Numbered from the stretch's first letter, positions 26,744 through 37,471 are shown. The stretch is DNA of 64,000 nt from Adenanthera pavonina (GCA_026686845.1 JAIVEN010000004.1:27622827-27686826), one strand, 5' to 3'. The notes: generated from the sequence alone by a model not told the origin. Made by a program: numbers and translations.

Positions 26744-29250
26744 TGTAACACCTTGATTTTAGGCCTTTTTCCCATGTATTATACCATTATATAGTCCATT
26801 TATAATTTATTAGAAGCTTGAATCCAAGAAAATACCAAAACAGAATTTTTTTTCAAATTTGTCGGTACTGTTTATGTGAACCAAATCCTATTACCGACTG
26901 AACTTCAGAAAATCATAACTAATTCCATAAAAATCGTATGTAAGTGATTCAAATCTCTAAAAATAGCTTAGAAGATTTTATGCGTGGAAAAAATATAAGA
27001 AATTCAATGACTAGGCCATTTGGTACAGTAAATTTTATGAAGTTCTACTGTTTATTTGGTCAATTTCAAGAAATCCAGTTTTCTGGAGCTAATTTTTAAA
27101 AATCACTATAATTTATACACACATCTAAATTGAGTTCTCTATAGACCATTTGAAGCCTCTTTCTATCTACTTTCTAACCATATATAACATTAATATATTA
27201 TACATCAAAAAACCCAAATAAGAGGTCTAAGTAACCATAGTTTTACAAAGTAAAGATCAAAACCTACTCACAAGTCCATAGCTTAACCTTATATCATGAC
27301 ATACATTACACGAGACCTAGAGGAACATAAAAGCCTCAAGAAATAGATTTAACATCATTTTTACGAATTTACACAAAAGTTCAAAACTCATGGCCATTGC
27401 AAGCAATAACATATTAATCACCAAGTTCTTTCTCCTTTCCTTTCTCTTCCTTGGTGGCCTTGTCATAGTTGTTTCCTAGACATGGTTAGTATGTGAGAGG
27501 GTGAGATTCAAAGAATCTCAGTAGCAATTACCAAATCAAGTACATATATTATCACATTTCACATTAGGGTTCATAGAAACATACAACAACCACTTAAACA
27601 CATTAAGTCACATAATTCTACAAAAATTTGCGCAACATTTTAGTTGGTAAAATGGATATCCAGAGATCACAAACCTCTTTATTTAGCTCAACAAACAATC
27701 TCAAATCATCAAACAAACCATGCGACAAGTGAATATACTCATAGAAATCATAAAAGACAACATAGTGTAAAATCGATAAATTTACTACCTTTGAGTATTC
27801 CCTAGCTTTTCACACTTGGTGCACCACTTTTTGAGCCTTCCACAACTTTCTTGAACCTAGTCATATCATCATTTAAGCATCTTAGCCACTAGTTTCAAGA
27901 GTAATACTATATAATACTTATAAAACCTAAAATTCTCATTTTACTTTCCTTTGAGATTTTCTTGAAACCAAGACTTGTACTTAACTAATTTAAACCCAAG
28001 AAATCCATTTTTGGGGTCAAAAACATGAAATTACAACTCTAAATATAAACCCTAACTAACCAAAAATTAGGGAAAATGAAGGAAAATTGCTATACTTCAT
28101 AGTACCTCAAACTACTTCCATTTTCATACTTTAGGTGACTAATTTAGCATTTTACCAAAGTTTAATGGATGGAAACTCATTTTCTCCATGGATTAGGGCC
28201 TAGCCGAAACCTCTAAGGGAGAGAGGAAGAGAAACCATACCATGAACCAATACTAAATACTACAAACAACAAGCTTAGGGTAGGAAAGCAACTTACCAAA
28301 ACTTGAGCTTTAGATTTTCCTCAAGCTTTCTGCTCTTTTTTCTCTCTTTTCTCCCTTTTTTTCTTGCTTTTTCTCCCTCTATTTTTGCTGCTGGAAATTA
28401 CGTTTAGAATGGAAAGGAAAGAGAAGGATTAGTGGCTTAATTGCATGGCTAATTGTGGTTAGTTGCTTAACCTAACCAAGGTTACTTTTTGTGCCAAAAA
28501 ATCAAGCCTTCTTTTAGAAGTTTTGGCCAGAAATTCCCTGCCCATTCTACCCAATTCTGACACCAAAGAGAGATATTTGAGTGTTTAAAAATTTCTCAAT
28601 TTTTCCTGATCCAGATATATCCTGAACCAGATAATTTTTAACTGTACTGATAAAACTACTTTTTATAATAAATTAGCATTTTTAAACTATAGGACTATTC
28701 CAAATTTGTTTTTAGATTTGTTTAATTATCTTGTCCCAAATGATATCTATGTGAGGCCCATATCCTATTGCAGTCACCTTTTAATTGTCTGTGAGGCGCA
28801 CAATTTACTTTATCAATATAAAGTTACTTTTGAACACTTGGCACTAATTATTTCCTTAATTTTAATTAGTTAACCTTCATGCTATATATCATTGGACTCA
28901 ACTCATCACAGGCTTTGTTCTAACAGCAATTTTTTATATTTACAAAATTACCCCTAACTTGGGGTTAATTTATAATTTTTAAAACTTTCATATCATTAAC
29001 TATAATTTTTTCTATAATCACACGCATATCACGTGACTTTTCCACTTGGTAGACTAAAATGCAATTATCATAATTTCTAGGGGTAAAAATGAAATTTTCA
29101 TTTTCCGTTTGATCGGGAAAAAGACTTTTTTACCCTATTTCACGCAAAATAATGTTTGTTCATTTTCGCAAATTTCTTGTACATTTTATATTATCATTTA
29201 TTATTTTCCCTTTTATTACTTGATATCCAATAAAATTTTAGGATATTACA
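26744..29250 (-). mobile_element. Solo LTR D (family of E) nested in LTR C
   Basis: The plus-strand ends are TGTAACACCTTGATTTTAGG and TTAGGATATTACA. The reverse complement matches LTR E from end to end. The flanks are ATACT (26739-26743) and ATACC (29251-29255), a duplication with one mismatch. The 49-codon frame seen in E lies at 27317-27466 on the minus strand. No internal domain is present. Confidence 0.9.
27317..27466 (-). CDS. 49-codon ORF in LTR D, partner of the ORF in LTR E
   Basis: ATG at 27466 to TAG at 27317. The N-terminus is MTRPPRKRKERRKN, followed by a hydrophobic stretch, and it matches the E frame in length and placement. It follows an acceptor-like 'accatgtctag' and so could lie in the second exon of an LTR transcript. 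No database family is known to me. Coding status is inference from the conserved frame only. Confidence 0.35.
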   Translation of the reverse strand: MTRPPRKRKERRKNLVINMLLLAMAMSFELLCKFVKMMLNLFLEAFMFL

Positions 29251-29896
29251 ATACCAATACATCAAAACATCCACAATAACTCATAGAACTACAATCACAT
29301 CACCACATATTTGAATCCCCAAAGATATTAACATTTAAGGGTTAGGGTTTGAGAAATATACCACTTAACCACTGTAAAATCAACACCCAAGCAATATAAA
29401 TGTCCAACAATATTTCTATAACACATTTAAACTCAATTTATTTAGTAGAAACTTAACCAAATTAGAACCCTAACCAAAACCATGAAAAACCTTTAGTAAA
29501 ACTTGAAGAGAAATGCAGAGGAGAGTTAGGGGATGACTTACCAACAAGATTTGAGCTTCCAAATACCAAAAATCAAACCCTCAAGACCGGAAATACGAAA
29601 CCCTAGCACAACTCCTCCATTTCCTTTGTTTTTCCTCTTCTCTGGTGTCTAGTTCGACTTTTGGTTTTAACATATCACGCGACTGGCACCGCGGCATCAG
29701 TGCTCACTAACTTGGGCCAGAGCCCAACCCAAGCTCGTCCGCCGTGGCACTCCTGCTCCTCATCGTGGCGTGAGGCTTTTTGTCCCACTTCTCCATTTTC
29801 CTCAATTTTGATCCTTTTCTCGAACCTTGGTCCCTTCAATCCTGTACCATTCAATTAAGTCCTTTAGAATATAATAACTAGGGTCATCATAACTTG

Positions 29897-30228
29897 TTTC
29901 TTTATCATGATAACATTTCTATGGTATATTGTATTTGCTTATTATGATATGTGTTTAGTGTTTAACATATGATAATTTTCTATTTTAAATTATGTTATTT
30001 GTTTTGAAATTAATTTGGTCATATATATTAACATATTTTCCTAATCTAAGTGTTTATTTAATTAAAAAAATATAGTCTATTACATATAAATTTATTAATA
30101 TGCTCATGTACACACACAGATATATATATATATATGATATTTCAATCACCTATTTTATTTGTTTTAAATAAATGCAATTTTTTAATTAAAAAAAATCTAC
30201 ATTGTTCATAAAAAAAGAAGTTCAATTT
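29897..30228. other. AT-rich 3' part of the inner CACTA
   Basis: This continues the untranslated sequence that precedes LTR C (compare 'tatgacatttctatgg' before it with 'gataacatttctatgg' after it). It includes a TA microsatellite at 30119-30135. No gene is seen. Confidence 0.6.
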
Positions 30229-31226
30229 CGGTACAAAAAACGTCATTATTAGCAACACTTATCACGGAAAACATCGCTAATAGCAGCGTTTATAGCTTTA
30301 AGCGCCGCTAACAGTGATGTTTTAAAATGCCGCAATGGCCCAAAAAAAGTTGAAAAATTACCGATGTCTACTATAAATACTACACCTACAATATTATTTC
30401 TCACATATCTACATCTCTTCTATCCATTCCTTGTCTATTTTCTCTTGTCTTCTCTATGCAGAATGCAACACATGAAGCAGAGGGGAACATGCCAAAATCA
30501 CTATTCTCACCTCCTTCTTCTCATTTATTCTTTCTATTCTTCTTCTTCTTATAATTTATTTTTTCTATTTTTCATATTCTTCTAATTTTATTGTTACATT
30601 TGACATTTATTTCCTTTTTGTTTTTAGACTTTAATATTTTTCTTTATTTCGTATTTTACATAATTTTTTGTTAAGGACAATATTCTGATTTATTAATATT
30701 AAAATGTTAAAAAAAATATTAAATAACTTAAGTAAACAAAAAAGATATTATTACGAAAAGAACAAAATACTGTTGAATAATTCATCTAAACAATTTTATA
30801 AAAATAAATTTGTTAATATTAATTAATAATATATGTGAAAAGTACTTTTTACGAAACAAATGAATTTTAAAAATAAAAAATAAAAAAAGCCGAAAATAGC
30901 AGCCTTTATCTAAATGCCACTATTTTCAACGTTTGTAAAACGTCGCAAATAGAGGCGTTTACATGAATACCCCTATTTTTAGCATTTGTTAAATGCCACT
31001 ATTTGTAGTGTTTAATAAACGCCACAATTTTATATAAATGCCACTATTTTTGGCGTTTATGAGAATCGCCACTAATGCATTACTGACACTTATTTTAGGG
31101 GTGTTTACGGAAATGCCGGAGAAAACAGCACTAATGTCATTAGTGGGGTTTAAAAATGCCAGAAACCAAAAGAAAAAAGCACCAATAATGTTCTTTTTTT
31201 TTTGGTAATGAGTAGAGAGTGCTATT
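30229..31226. mobile_element. CACTA-type subterminal repeat region or small non-autonomous CACTA
   Basis: The left side starts 'cggtacaaaaaacgtcatta', a plausible decayed CACTACAAAA end. The right side carries repeats such as 'aatgccactatttttggcg' (30930-31070), then 'ttggtaatgagtagagag'. The repeats at the two sides differ from those at 12660-13035. It may therefore be an independent element of about 1 kb, or the 3' subterminal block of the inner CACTA. A low-GC open frame (30364-30585) inside it is not convincing. Confidence 0.4.
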
Positions 31227-31229
31227 AGG

Positions 31230-31613
31230 GTTTGACAGTGTGTGTTTTGGGCTAATGGGTTAAGGTTCGACAGTGACGGTTAGTGCTAAGAGGGGAGAGC
31301 AACGACATTGATCAGAGCAGAGAGAGGGCTTGCTGCGAGGGAGTTTATGAAAATTTTGCCACGAGGGAGGTGACGAACTTTGCCGCATTATACTGGTGAC
31401 TCTGTTAACATTACAGGATGGTGAGGTTACCTCATAGTCATAAAAATTAAATATTTCTAGGATGGTGGAGTATTCCACCGTCCTAGAAAACAAAATTAAG
31501 AATCGCACCTTAACCTACCATCCTTATAATATTGCCACCACACAAATTTTTTAGGATGATTTTTTTTTAACCGTCCTGAAAAATAGTCTTAGAATAACTT
31601 TTTTCCAGTAGTG
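31230..31613 (-). other. Leader and right terminus of the outer CACTA
   Basis: On the minus strand this begins CACTACTGGAAAAAAG, passes subterminal 'TTTCTAGGACGG'-type repeats, then a pyrimidine-rich leader. The 82-codon frame at 31508-31260 spans the leader and looks like nothing known. I treat it as 5' untranslated sequence. Confidence 0.45.
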
Positions 31614-32223
31614 ATAGACCTATTTTGCTTTAGACAATTTCCTGACACCCAGATCATATAAACATTTTTTCACTAAAAAAGGTACTAATTAATTAGAAAA
31701 TACATTCCCTCGTGTAATATAGATTTCTTTAAATCATTTTCATCGATTTTTTTCCTTCTACTAACGATGAGAAATATAAACGAATTTATTCCACATCGTA
31801 CACTTGTTCCCACCACAGGATCGATAAACGTACCTCAAGATTATATATATATATATATAATATTAGGCCTCACCAACTCAAATGGAATATGAGAATTAAA
31901 TAAAAATTCACGCAATAACACCTGATTAAAGTGTCGCACTTTGGCCCAATAAAAGATTAAAGTGTTGCACCCAAATATATATGTATATAATACTTGGAAT
32001 TGACAATACACGATGCCACATCTATATAATACTTGGAATTGACAATACACGATGCCACATCTATATAGAAAAAGAATTACTGAAAGAAATAAAATTCGCT
32101 TTGATAGTTTCTATAACTCGAAGATATTAGTCTCTGATCATCAGTTGGAAATACCCTAGATATTCACAAAAAAAAAAAAAGAAAAACAATGCCACGTGGG
32201 TGTCAACACCAAATGTGTATTAC
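31614..32223. other. Spacer with a 39-bp tandem duplication
   Basis: No gene is visible. A TA microsatellite lies at 31842-31860. A 39-bp unit beginning 'tatataatacttggaattg' occurs twice in tandem at 31984-32061. The rest is AT-rich spacer between two CACTA elements. Confidence 0.75.
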
Positions 32224-32229
32224 CACTAG

Positions 32230-33030
32230 TACACAATATAATTTTTAGATCGGACGAAAATGACATTCTAGATCGGTTTTGGATTAGATGTAAAAGCGGT
32301 AGATGTAGAAAATATCACTTTCTAAATCGGTTGTTTAACCGATCTAGAAAGTCACTTTCTAAATCGGTTAAAATTATAACTGATCTAGAAAGTCTTTCAC
32401 TTTCTAGTTCGGTCAGAAAGCTTTAACCGATCTAAAAAGTTTTTTTTTTTAAAAAAAATTCCTCCACTTGTTGTTCTCACAACCAATGTTAAAATAAAAA
32501 AAAAAGATAGAATGAAGATGATAATTTTACAATTTATAGAAAAAAATTATAGAAGATAGAATGGAGGTAAAAACTCTCATTCAAAATTTATCGAGCAATA
32601 GGAATGTTGAACATACTCAAGATGCAATTATTCATTTAATACTCAACCCTCTCAACCTATCAACAAGAGCAAAATACACCCAATTAATATTTTCTACTGA
32701 AAGGAAAAGTATAATGTAGGACATACCAAATAGCACTACTACACTGAGCATTTTCTAGATCGGTTAAAATGGACTTTTTAAATCGGTTCTGGTATAGATA
32801 TAGATTTGACAGATGTAGAAAGTGTCACTTTCTAGATCGGTTAAATAACCGATCTAAAAAATCATTTTTAGATCGCTGTTTAAACAATAGGTCTAGAAAG
32901 TTAAAAAAATGATAAATAGTTGTCCTTGAAGACATTCTAGATCGGTTATGACTTACAACCGATCGAGAAAGTAAATTCTAGATTGGTGGTAAGTCATAAC
33001 CGATCTAGAATGTCCCTTCTTTTGGAAAAA
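32230..33030. repeat. TCTAGATCGGTT subterminal repeats of both Pack-CACTA elements (left side)
   Basis: Copies of 'tctagatcggtt' and its inverse 'aaccgatctagaa' occur at 32246-32440 (element 1) and 32752-33015 (element 2). Some pairs are closely spaced inverted copies, for example around 32310-32355 and 32940-33010. Confidence 0.85.
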
Positions 33031-33288
33031 AAATAATTTGTTTTCTATTTTACTCCCTTGCTACACTTTTTTCTTGCAAAAAATTCAAAAGAATTTTCAT
33101 TATTATTAATAATGTATATCATCTCACAATTTATAATATGTACAATATCAGTTTATATCTAGCCCAATCAGTAACAATAACAAACTAAGAAAATTTGAGC
33201 CAAGTAAATGCTTTTTCTACTCATTGATCACAATCTAATCAATCAGTACAAGGAGCAAATGCAATAAATAACCCAATGTATCCCAAAT

Positions 33289-33552
33289 TTAAAGGGCTAT
33301 AAAGTCTGAAATTAATCTGAAAATATAACATACATCAAGACAATGTTCATAAAGTTGAAGTGGGTGATTTAGAATTTCATGTCCAAGTGTCCACCTAAAC
33401 CCACCCTTGAGTAAGAATGAGTTACTATTTTTTTTTACAACTTTAAACAAGTTTTCATGCAAATAAAACGAAGTCACTAGCTTATACTCACAAGAAGCTT
33501 TAAGATATGCCACTAGCTCTTCCATGCCACCAAATACTTGAACTTTCACCAA
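33289..33552 (-). other. Unidentified exon-like open stretch in Pack-CACTA 2
   Basis: This is an 87-codon minus-strand frame with complex composition (for example FGGMEELVAYLKASCEYKL and GFRWTLGHEILNHP). It lies on the same strand as the captured gene fragments and downstream of the VTI1 exons. I do not recognise the family. It could be a captured exon or the 3' part of the element's transcript. Confidence 0.3.
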
Positions 33553-33945
33553 GTTGGAGCAAGAGGAACAAAAGTCAAGTGTTTCTTCACACCATCAGTT
33601 TGCATGTTCAGAGTCTAGAAAATTAAAACCAAAGAAATACATATATTAATAAGGAGTACAATGTGACTATAAATAAATAAATCATTTTAAAGCTTAGTAA
33701 AAAGTTTCATTAAATCTGGAGAGGACGGTTCTTTCTCCAAATCTGGGAATCAGATAGAATATTTACCATTTGCCACAGTAAGAATTACAAATGTGGCACA
33801 AGGAATTCATATGGTTGTTTCTTTAAGGTGATTGTACACAGTAATTGAGATGGTAAAGCCACGTCAACAACAGCAAGTCATTTTTCAGACTAGTTTCACA
33901 ACAGAATGAAATTCTCTTAAGCAACACATCAAAAAGGAATATTAC

Positions 33946-34277
33946 CATCAAAGCATCCGCCATGCTTGATTTCAACAACTCATCCCGAGCAAAAGGGTTT
34001 AAGTTACCAGATACAATCTTCTTAAGTTCACTTTTAACATTGTTCAAATCCAATTTATACTCCCATAACTTAACAAGAAGTACAGCCTTGATGTTTGGTT
34101 GCAAACTTCTTGCCTCAAGGTCCATTTTTCGAATCTACAATATCATGAGCTTAGTCATATCAAAATTCCAGAGTACAGAAGTAAGAAAGGCTATTTTCCT
34201 ACAAATAGAAGAAAGTACCAAAGCTTCTGCTTCATCAATTCCAGCCTTTATTTCAGAAACTTTTTGCTTCTTTTACT
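33946..34277 (-). pseudogene. Captured VTI1-type v-SNARE fragment (two exons and an intron)
   Basis: Exon 34277-34219 reads, after an in-frame TAA, KKQKVSEIKAGIDEAEAL. An intron with GT..AG ends follows, then exon 34134-33946 (63 codons), which starts IRKMDLEARSLQPNIKA and includes ELKKIVSGNLNPFARDELL and MADALM before a GTAATA donor. In plant VTI11/VTI12 proteins these stretches are contiguous in the N-terminal Habc-type region, so order and splice phase are preserved. The SNARE motif and membrane anchor are absent. The TAA marks it as non-functional. Confidence 0.85.
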
Positions 34278-34799
34278 CTGCAGATCAAACAAAAAGTGAT
34301 ATGAGTTATAGGAGTCCCTCTTTTCTTTATAAAAGCTTTCAACTTATTCCATTCTCATAGCTCATTACTTTAAAAAGGAATCATAAATTATTTAAGATCC
34401 CTTGCCTTTTCTAGTGAATGGAATATCTACGTAACATGATTCTTAGATTGCCTTATTCTATAATCAATACATTAGAGTGCATTAAATTTCATTAAATAAG
34501 TTGCTAATACATATATGTAGCAACTTTCATAAGTCTTAGTCCAGATTATCCCTCTCTTGCAACAAATCTTAGCAAAAAGTTTCATTAAATTTCTTGCAAA
34601 ACAAAGTAGAACATTAAGCTATTGCTTTCCACGTAATTAGTACTACAAAATTTTGACTTAATTTATGACAGTATGTTACTATGTATTATTGTCATTAAGC
34701 TCCATAAACCTACATTGGCTTATCTTTATCCAAATCAAATTTGTTACCCTTACAATAACATTAAGCTAATTAGTGAATGATAGTATGTCACAAAGGCAC

Positions 34800-34880
34800 C
34801 ATCAACCTTACAATAGCATCCTCCACATGAAGTCCACTAAATCCAAGAGATTGTTCAATGCCTCTAAATTCTAAAATCTG
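34800..34880 (-). other. Unidentified captured exon candidate
   Basis: After an acceptor-like 'tttcttctcag' on the minus strand comes an open stretch ILEFRGIEQSLGFSGLHVED followed by AIVR and a possible GTTGAT donor. The composition is protein-like, and it lies between recognised captured fragments. No family is assigned. Confidence 0.3.
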
Positions 34881-35552
34881 AGAAGAAAGAATTTAAACAC
34901 TAGAAAAATTACACATGGATTCACTAAACTATACCAGTTGATATTTCATATTTCTATTACCTTCATCTTCCTATTTCTCATATTGGTGCACTCATTAAAG
35001 TTACATTAGCCAGATGACAATCTAGGTATGTGACTGTTAATTTAGCTTACTAGCACCTCTGTCTTCTGCAGATTTTCTCAAAAAATATTAAACAGATAAA
35101 TCAACAAGAAAAGAAACAATGGTTGGGCATACTATCGAGGATAACATGTTCCACTTAGAACAACTCGCTTAAAGCTTGAGTAAGTTCTCTGCAAATGGCA
35201 TGGATATTGGAATGCCTGATATTAGAAATCAATCTTCTTATAGATTTACTTGAAAATTTTCCATTTGACAAAAAAAGAGAACATCATGAGGTTTCAAGGA
35301 TGCATATACCCATATATATAACCACAAAAACCACTTACTAACCCAAGGATGCGTATACCCATTCATGATGCACACCTATCAATTATAATATCCCTTCTAA
35401 TATAAATACTACTATACTTTTAAATAGTTCCTAATATTGTTAATATCTAGTGCATGATTGGTGTATTATCCCATACAACAACCCAATTATGTCTAAACAC
35501 TATACCAATGTTTGTTAAGATCTTCTAATCCAAACACATGATATATATATAG

Positions 35553-35775
35553 CTAATTAATGTAAGACCAGTCCAAGTCCAACATCAAGGTGTTCTGAAC
35601 TTTTGCTACAAGAATCATGAGAAATACACAACCTAGCCACACATGAGCAGCAAGGAATCTATTTTCGACATTTAAAAAATATTCCTCAATGGTCACATTA
35701 GTCAACACTTTAAAAAAATCAGAATTTACAATAAAAGAAGCACCTAAGGAAACTTTCAAATGAGCATGTAATTCA
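35553..35775 (-). other. Unidentified captured exon candidate
   Basis: This minus-strand open stretch includes DELHAHLKVSLGASF, TNVTIEEYFLNVENRF and LAAHVWLG. It lies directly downstream of the isoleucyl-tRNA synthetase fragment in the same orientation. I do not recognise it, and it could belong to another captured gene. Confidence 0.3.
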
Positions 35776-35889
35776 TCCCAAGCACATCCTCTATATTGTA
35801 AAAATTAGCATGTCCTCCATATCCTTACTTCTTCAATAATATTTCTATAATGGTCAAGAGTCAAGAAAATCATAAAGGTATCAACTTAC

Positions 35890-36006
35890 GTACCGAAGTT
35901 CTTCATTTAGATTAGAAGTATAAATTTTATCCTTTGCATCTAAACTAGCTCCAATTAGCTTGCCAGTTCAAGCAATCTTCAAGACTCTATCCACCTCTAT
36001 CCTCAG
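35890..36006 (-). pseudogene. Captured isoleucyl-tRNA synthetase-like fragment
   Basis: The minus strand encodes LRIEVDRVLKIA, a TGA, then TGKLIGASLDAK and a tail NEELRY before a GTAAGT donor (35889). The sequence resembles the C-terminal anticodon-binding region of bacterial/organellar-type IleRS, where a 'vn+vLE.AR..KlIG.SLdAKV' pattern is usual. The TGA replaces the expected Arg codon of 'IARTGK'. The fragment is short, so the family call is good but not certain. Confidence 0.65.
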
Positions 36007-36602
36007 CTGGCCAAAAAATGATTTAATTCAATAACAAATACACCATAACATTACATATATTTGATGTAAATTCACTATTTTAGAACTAAGAAAAGTCAGT
36101 AATTAGCTATTTCCTAAAATCAATTTTCCATCTAGTTTAGCAATAACTTGTGAAATAAAACACATTAAGAAAATTTAGAAAAATATGACTCTCAAGGGAA
36201 CTGATAGAAAAGGATTCACATAAAATTAACAAAAGAAAAATTTACTTAGTAGTATAATCATGCCACTTCCATTTCAGCCCATCATCTTTTATGAATATCC
36301 TTCCTTATGTGCCAAAAAGTCTACATCAAAATCCTTTGTTGTAGATTCATAGTATAAGTGCCAAGTTGCCCATTAAAGTTATACTATCTGTCCATAATAG
36401 ATGTATGGCAAATCACATGGTGGCTGATTAGGACCAGGCATACCAAAGCCAAACAGGGTTCTTCCCTTTGACAAGTATAAAAATAAAGTTACGCTGATTC
36501 TAGTGTCCAGCTTTGATGCTGACTATTACAACAAGACTAACACAAACTAATCCCACGAAGGGAAAGGAAGAGCTCATTTCTCTCTTGTTATGTCGTACTA
36601 GT

Positions 36603-36838
36603 ATGTCTATAAGGCATTTTATCGAACACCAATCTTGCAGTATCCATATCACCACATCTCACAGACATGGTTATCGATGCTTTAACTGCATCCACATCTA
36701 ACTCAAACCCATATTGAATAACACGCACATGAATCTCTCTACCCCTAAGTTAGGCATGCCATTGCAAGTTCTCAACACACAGAAAAGTGTAAATGTCAGG
36801 TCTTATACCAGCCCACAAAATTCTATGGTACAAATCCA
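36603..36838 (-). pseudogene. Captured PPR-protein fragment (PLS class, ECB2/VAC1-like)
   Basis: The minus strand encodes LYHRILWAGIRPDIYTF, then in a shifted frame CVLRTCNGMPNL, then REIHVRVIQYGFELDVDAV and CGDMDTARLVFDKMP. This is the pattern of consecutive PPR motifs in plant organelle RNA-editing factors. It matches my recollection of the N-terminal repeats of the ECB2/VAC1 group. Two small deletions shift the frame (near 36780 and 36750), so it is a dead fragment. It is the most upstream recognised cargo of Pack-CACTA 2. Confidence 0.8.
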
Positions 36839-36899
36839 AAGAGTGATTAGAAATAGTTACACAGTCCACTAGATGGCAAAGGAGAAAGGCTAATTTAAT

Positions 36900-37340
36900 A
36901 GACTTAGCATCGGAAAGTATGGCCTAAACAAAAGACCCAGTGGCACCACTGCGAACAGGGATCGGGGATGGGAGGGAGAAAGGAACTGAACCTAAACATA
37001 GTTGTAGAGGAGAGCACGACGCCAAGGGTAGAGAGGAGGAAAATCCCTATACATGGATAGTATGAAAATGAAGGTGGATGCAATGGGGAGTAGCAAAAAT
37101 TGTTGAATAGCAAGCCTTCTTCACCACGATGCCACCATCGAATGTCATCGATGAGATGCCTCTGTCGCAAGTCAAGCCTAAACGCCTTCAAATTTTCCTC
37201 CTCCTTCACCGTGGAATGCCCCCTCTCTCTGCTAGGGTCTTTTCAATTGGTTCTGAGTAAAGTTAAAACAGAGCTTATAATAATTGTTCTTTTTTTATTT
37301 TGTTTGAACGTTGTGGATCGGTTTTTTAAAGTCTCGATCT
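36900..37340 (-). promoter_or_regulatory. Leader region of Pack-CACTA 2
   Basis: This block of higher GC lies just inside the right terminus on the minus strand. It contains a frame of 101 codons (37209-36904) with low-complexity Ser/Pro/Phe content. Position and composition match the transcribed leader that drives cargo transcripts in Pack-type elements. No TATA box was confirmed. Confidence 0.4.
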
Positions 37341-37471
37341 AGAAAGTTTCGAATTAAAGAATTTATTTACAAAATTACCATCAGATACTTTTTTAGATCG
37401 GGTCTTTAAACAACCGATCTAGATTATAGATGTAGAAATGAGTTTTTGTACTAGTGTAGGATCCAACTAAC

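Larger units (their letters stand above)
24697..29891 (-). mobile_element. Solo LTR C (diverged A family, TSD ACTTG), interrupted by LTR D
   Basis: Segments at 24900-25250 align with LTR B around 16380-16740 ('cactccgacctctaattaac', 'aagaaaccactcctccaag'). Segments after 29251 align with its other end, including a GC-rich block at 29690-29770. ACTTG flanks it on both sides (24692-24696 and 29892-29896). The termini have decayed (TATAATATCT and GTCATCATA), consistent with CpG/CpNpG deamination. LTR D occupies 26744-29250. The host position is the 3' untranslated part of the second gene of the inner CACTA. Confidence 0.85.
12644..31226 (+). mobile_element. Inner CACTA (En/Spm-type) element, transposase-bearing and degenerate
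   Basis: It starts CACTACAAAATAATGG at 12644. A subterminal region rich in 'aatgcc..' motifs follows (12660-13030), then a TNP2-type gene and a Transposase_24-type gene on the plus strand. Four later insertions interrupt it (LTR B, the CACTA at 21532, and LTR C containing D). The 3' end is not clean: 'gagtagagagtgctatt' at about 31210-31226 is followed by AGG, which would match AGG before 12644, but a proper TAGTG is missing. The left end is certain and the right end is tentative. Confidence 0.6.
5796..31613 (-). mobile_element. Outer degenerate CACTA element hosting all nested insertions
   Basis: The left end reads CACTAGTACAAAAT (5796) and is followed by copies of 'actttctaggac' in both orientations (5810-6030). 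The right end is 'ttccagtagtg' (31603-31613), preceded by 'ttctaggacggtgg' and 'cgtcctagaaa' motifs (31450-31600). Shared subterminal motifs argue for one family with two ends. The flanking triplets are ATG and ATA, so the TSD is imperfect by one transition. The element's own leader appears to start near 31500 on the minus strand and to continue as an exon at about 12640-12470 ending in a donor (ACAG|GTATGT). That is what a single transcript split by the inner CACTA would look like. Pairing of the two ends is inference and could be wrong. Confidence 0.5.
32734..37456 (-). mobile_element. Pack-CACTA element 2 nested in element 1 (TSD TAG)
   Basis: The ends are CACTACTACACTGAGC (32734) and, inverted, CACTAGTACAAAAACTC (37456). 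TAG flanks both sides (32731-32733 and 37457-37459). It shares TCTAGATCGGTT subterminal repeats with the host element. Minus-strand cargo, in transcription order, is a leader (about 37250-36900) and fragments resembling a PPR protein, isoleucyl-tRNA synthetase and the v-SNARE VTI1. Each fragment is incomplete and carries stops or frameshifts. Confidence 0.92.
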
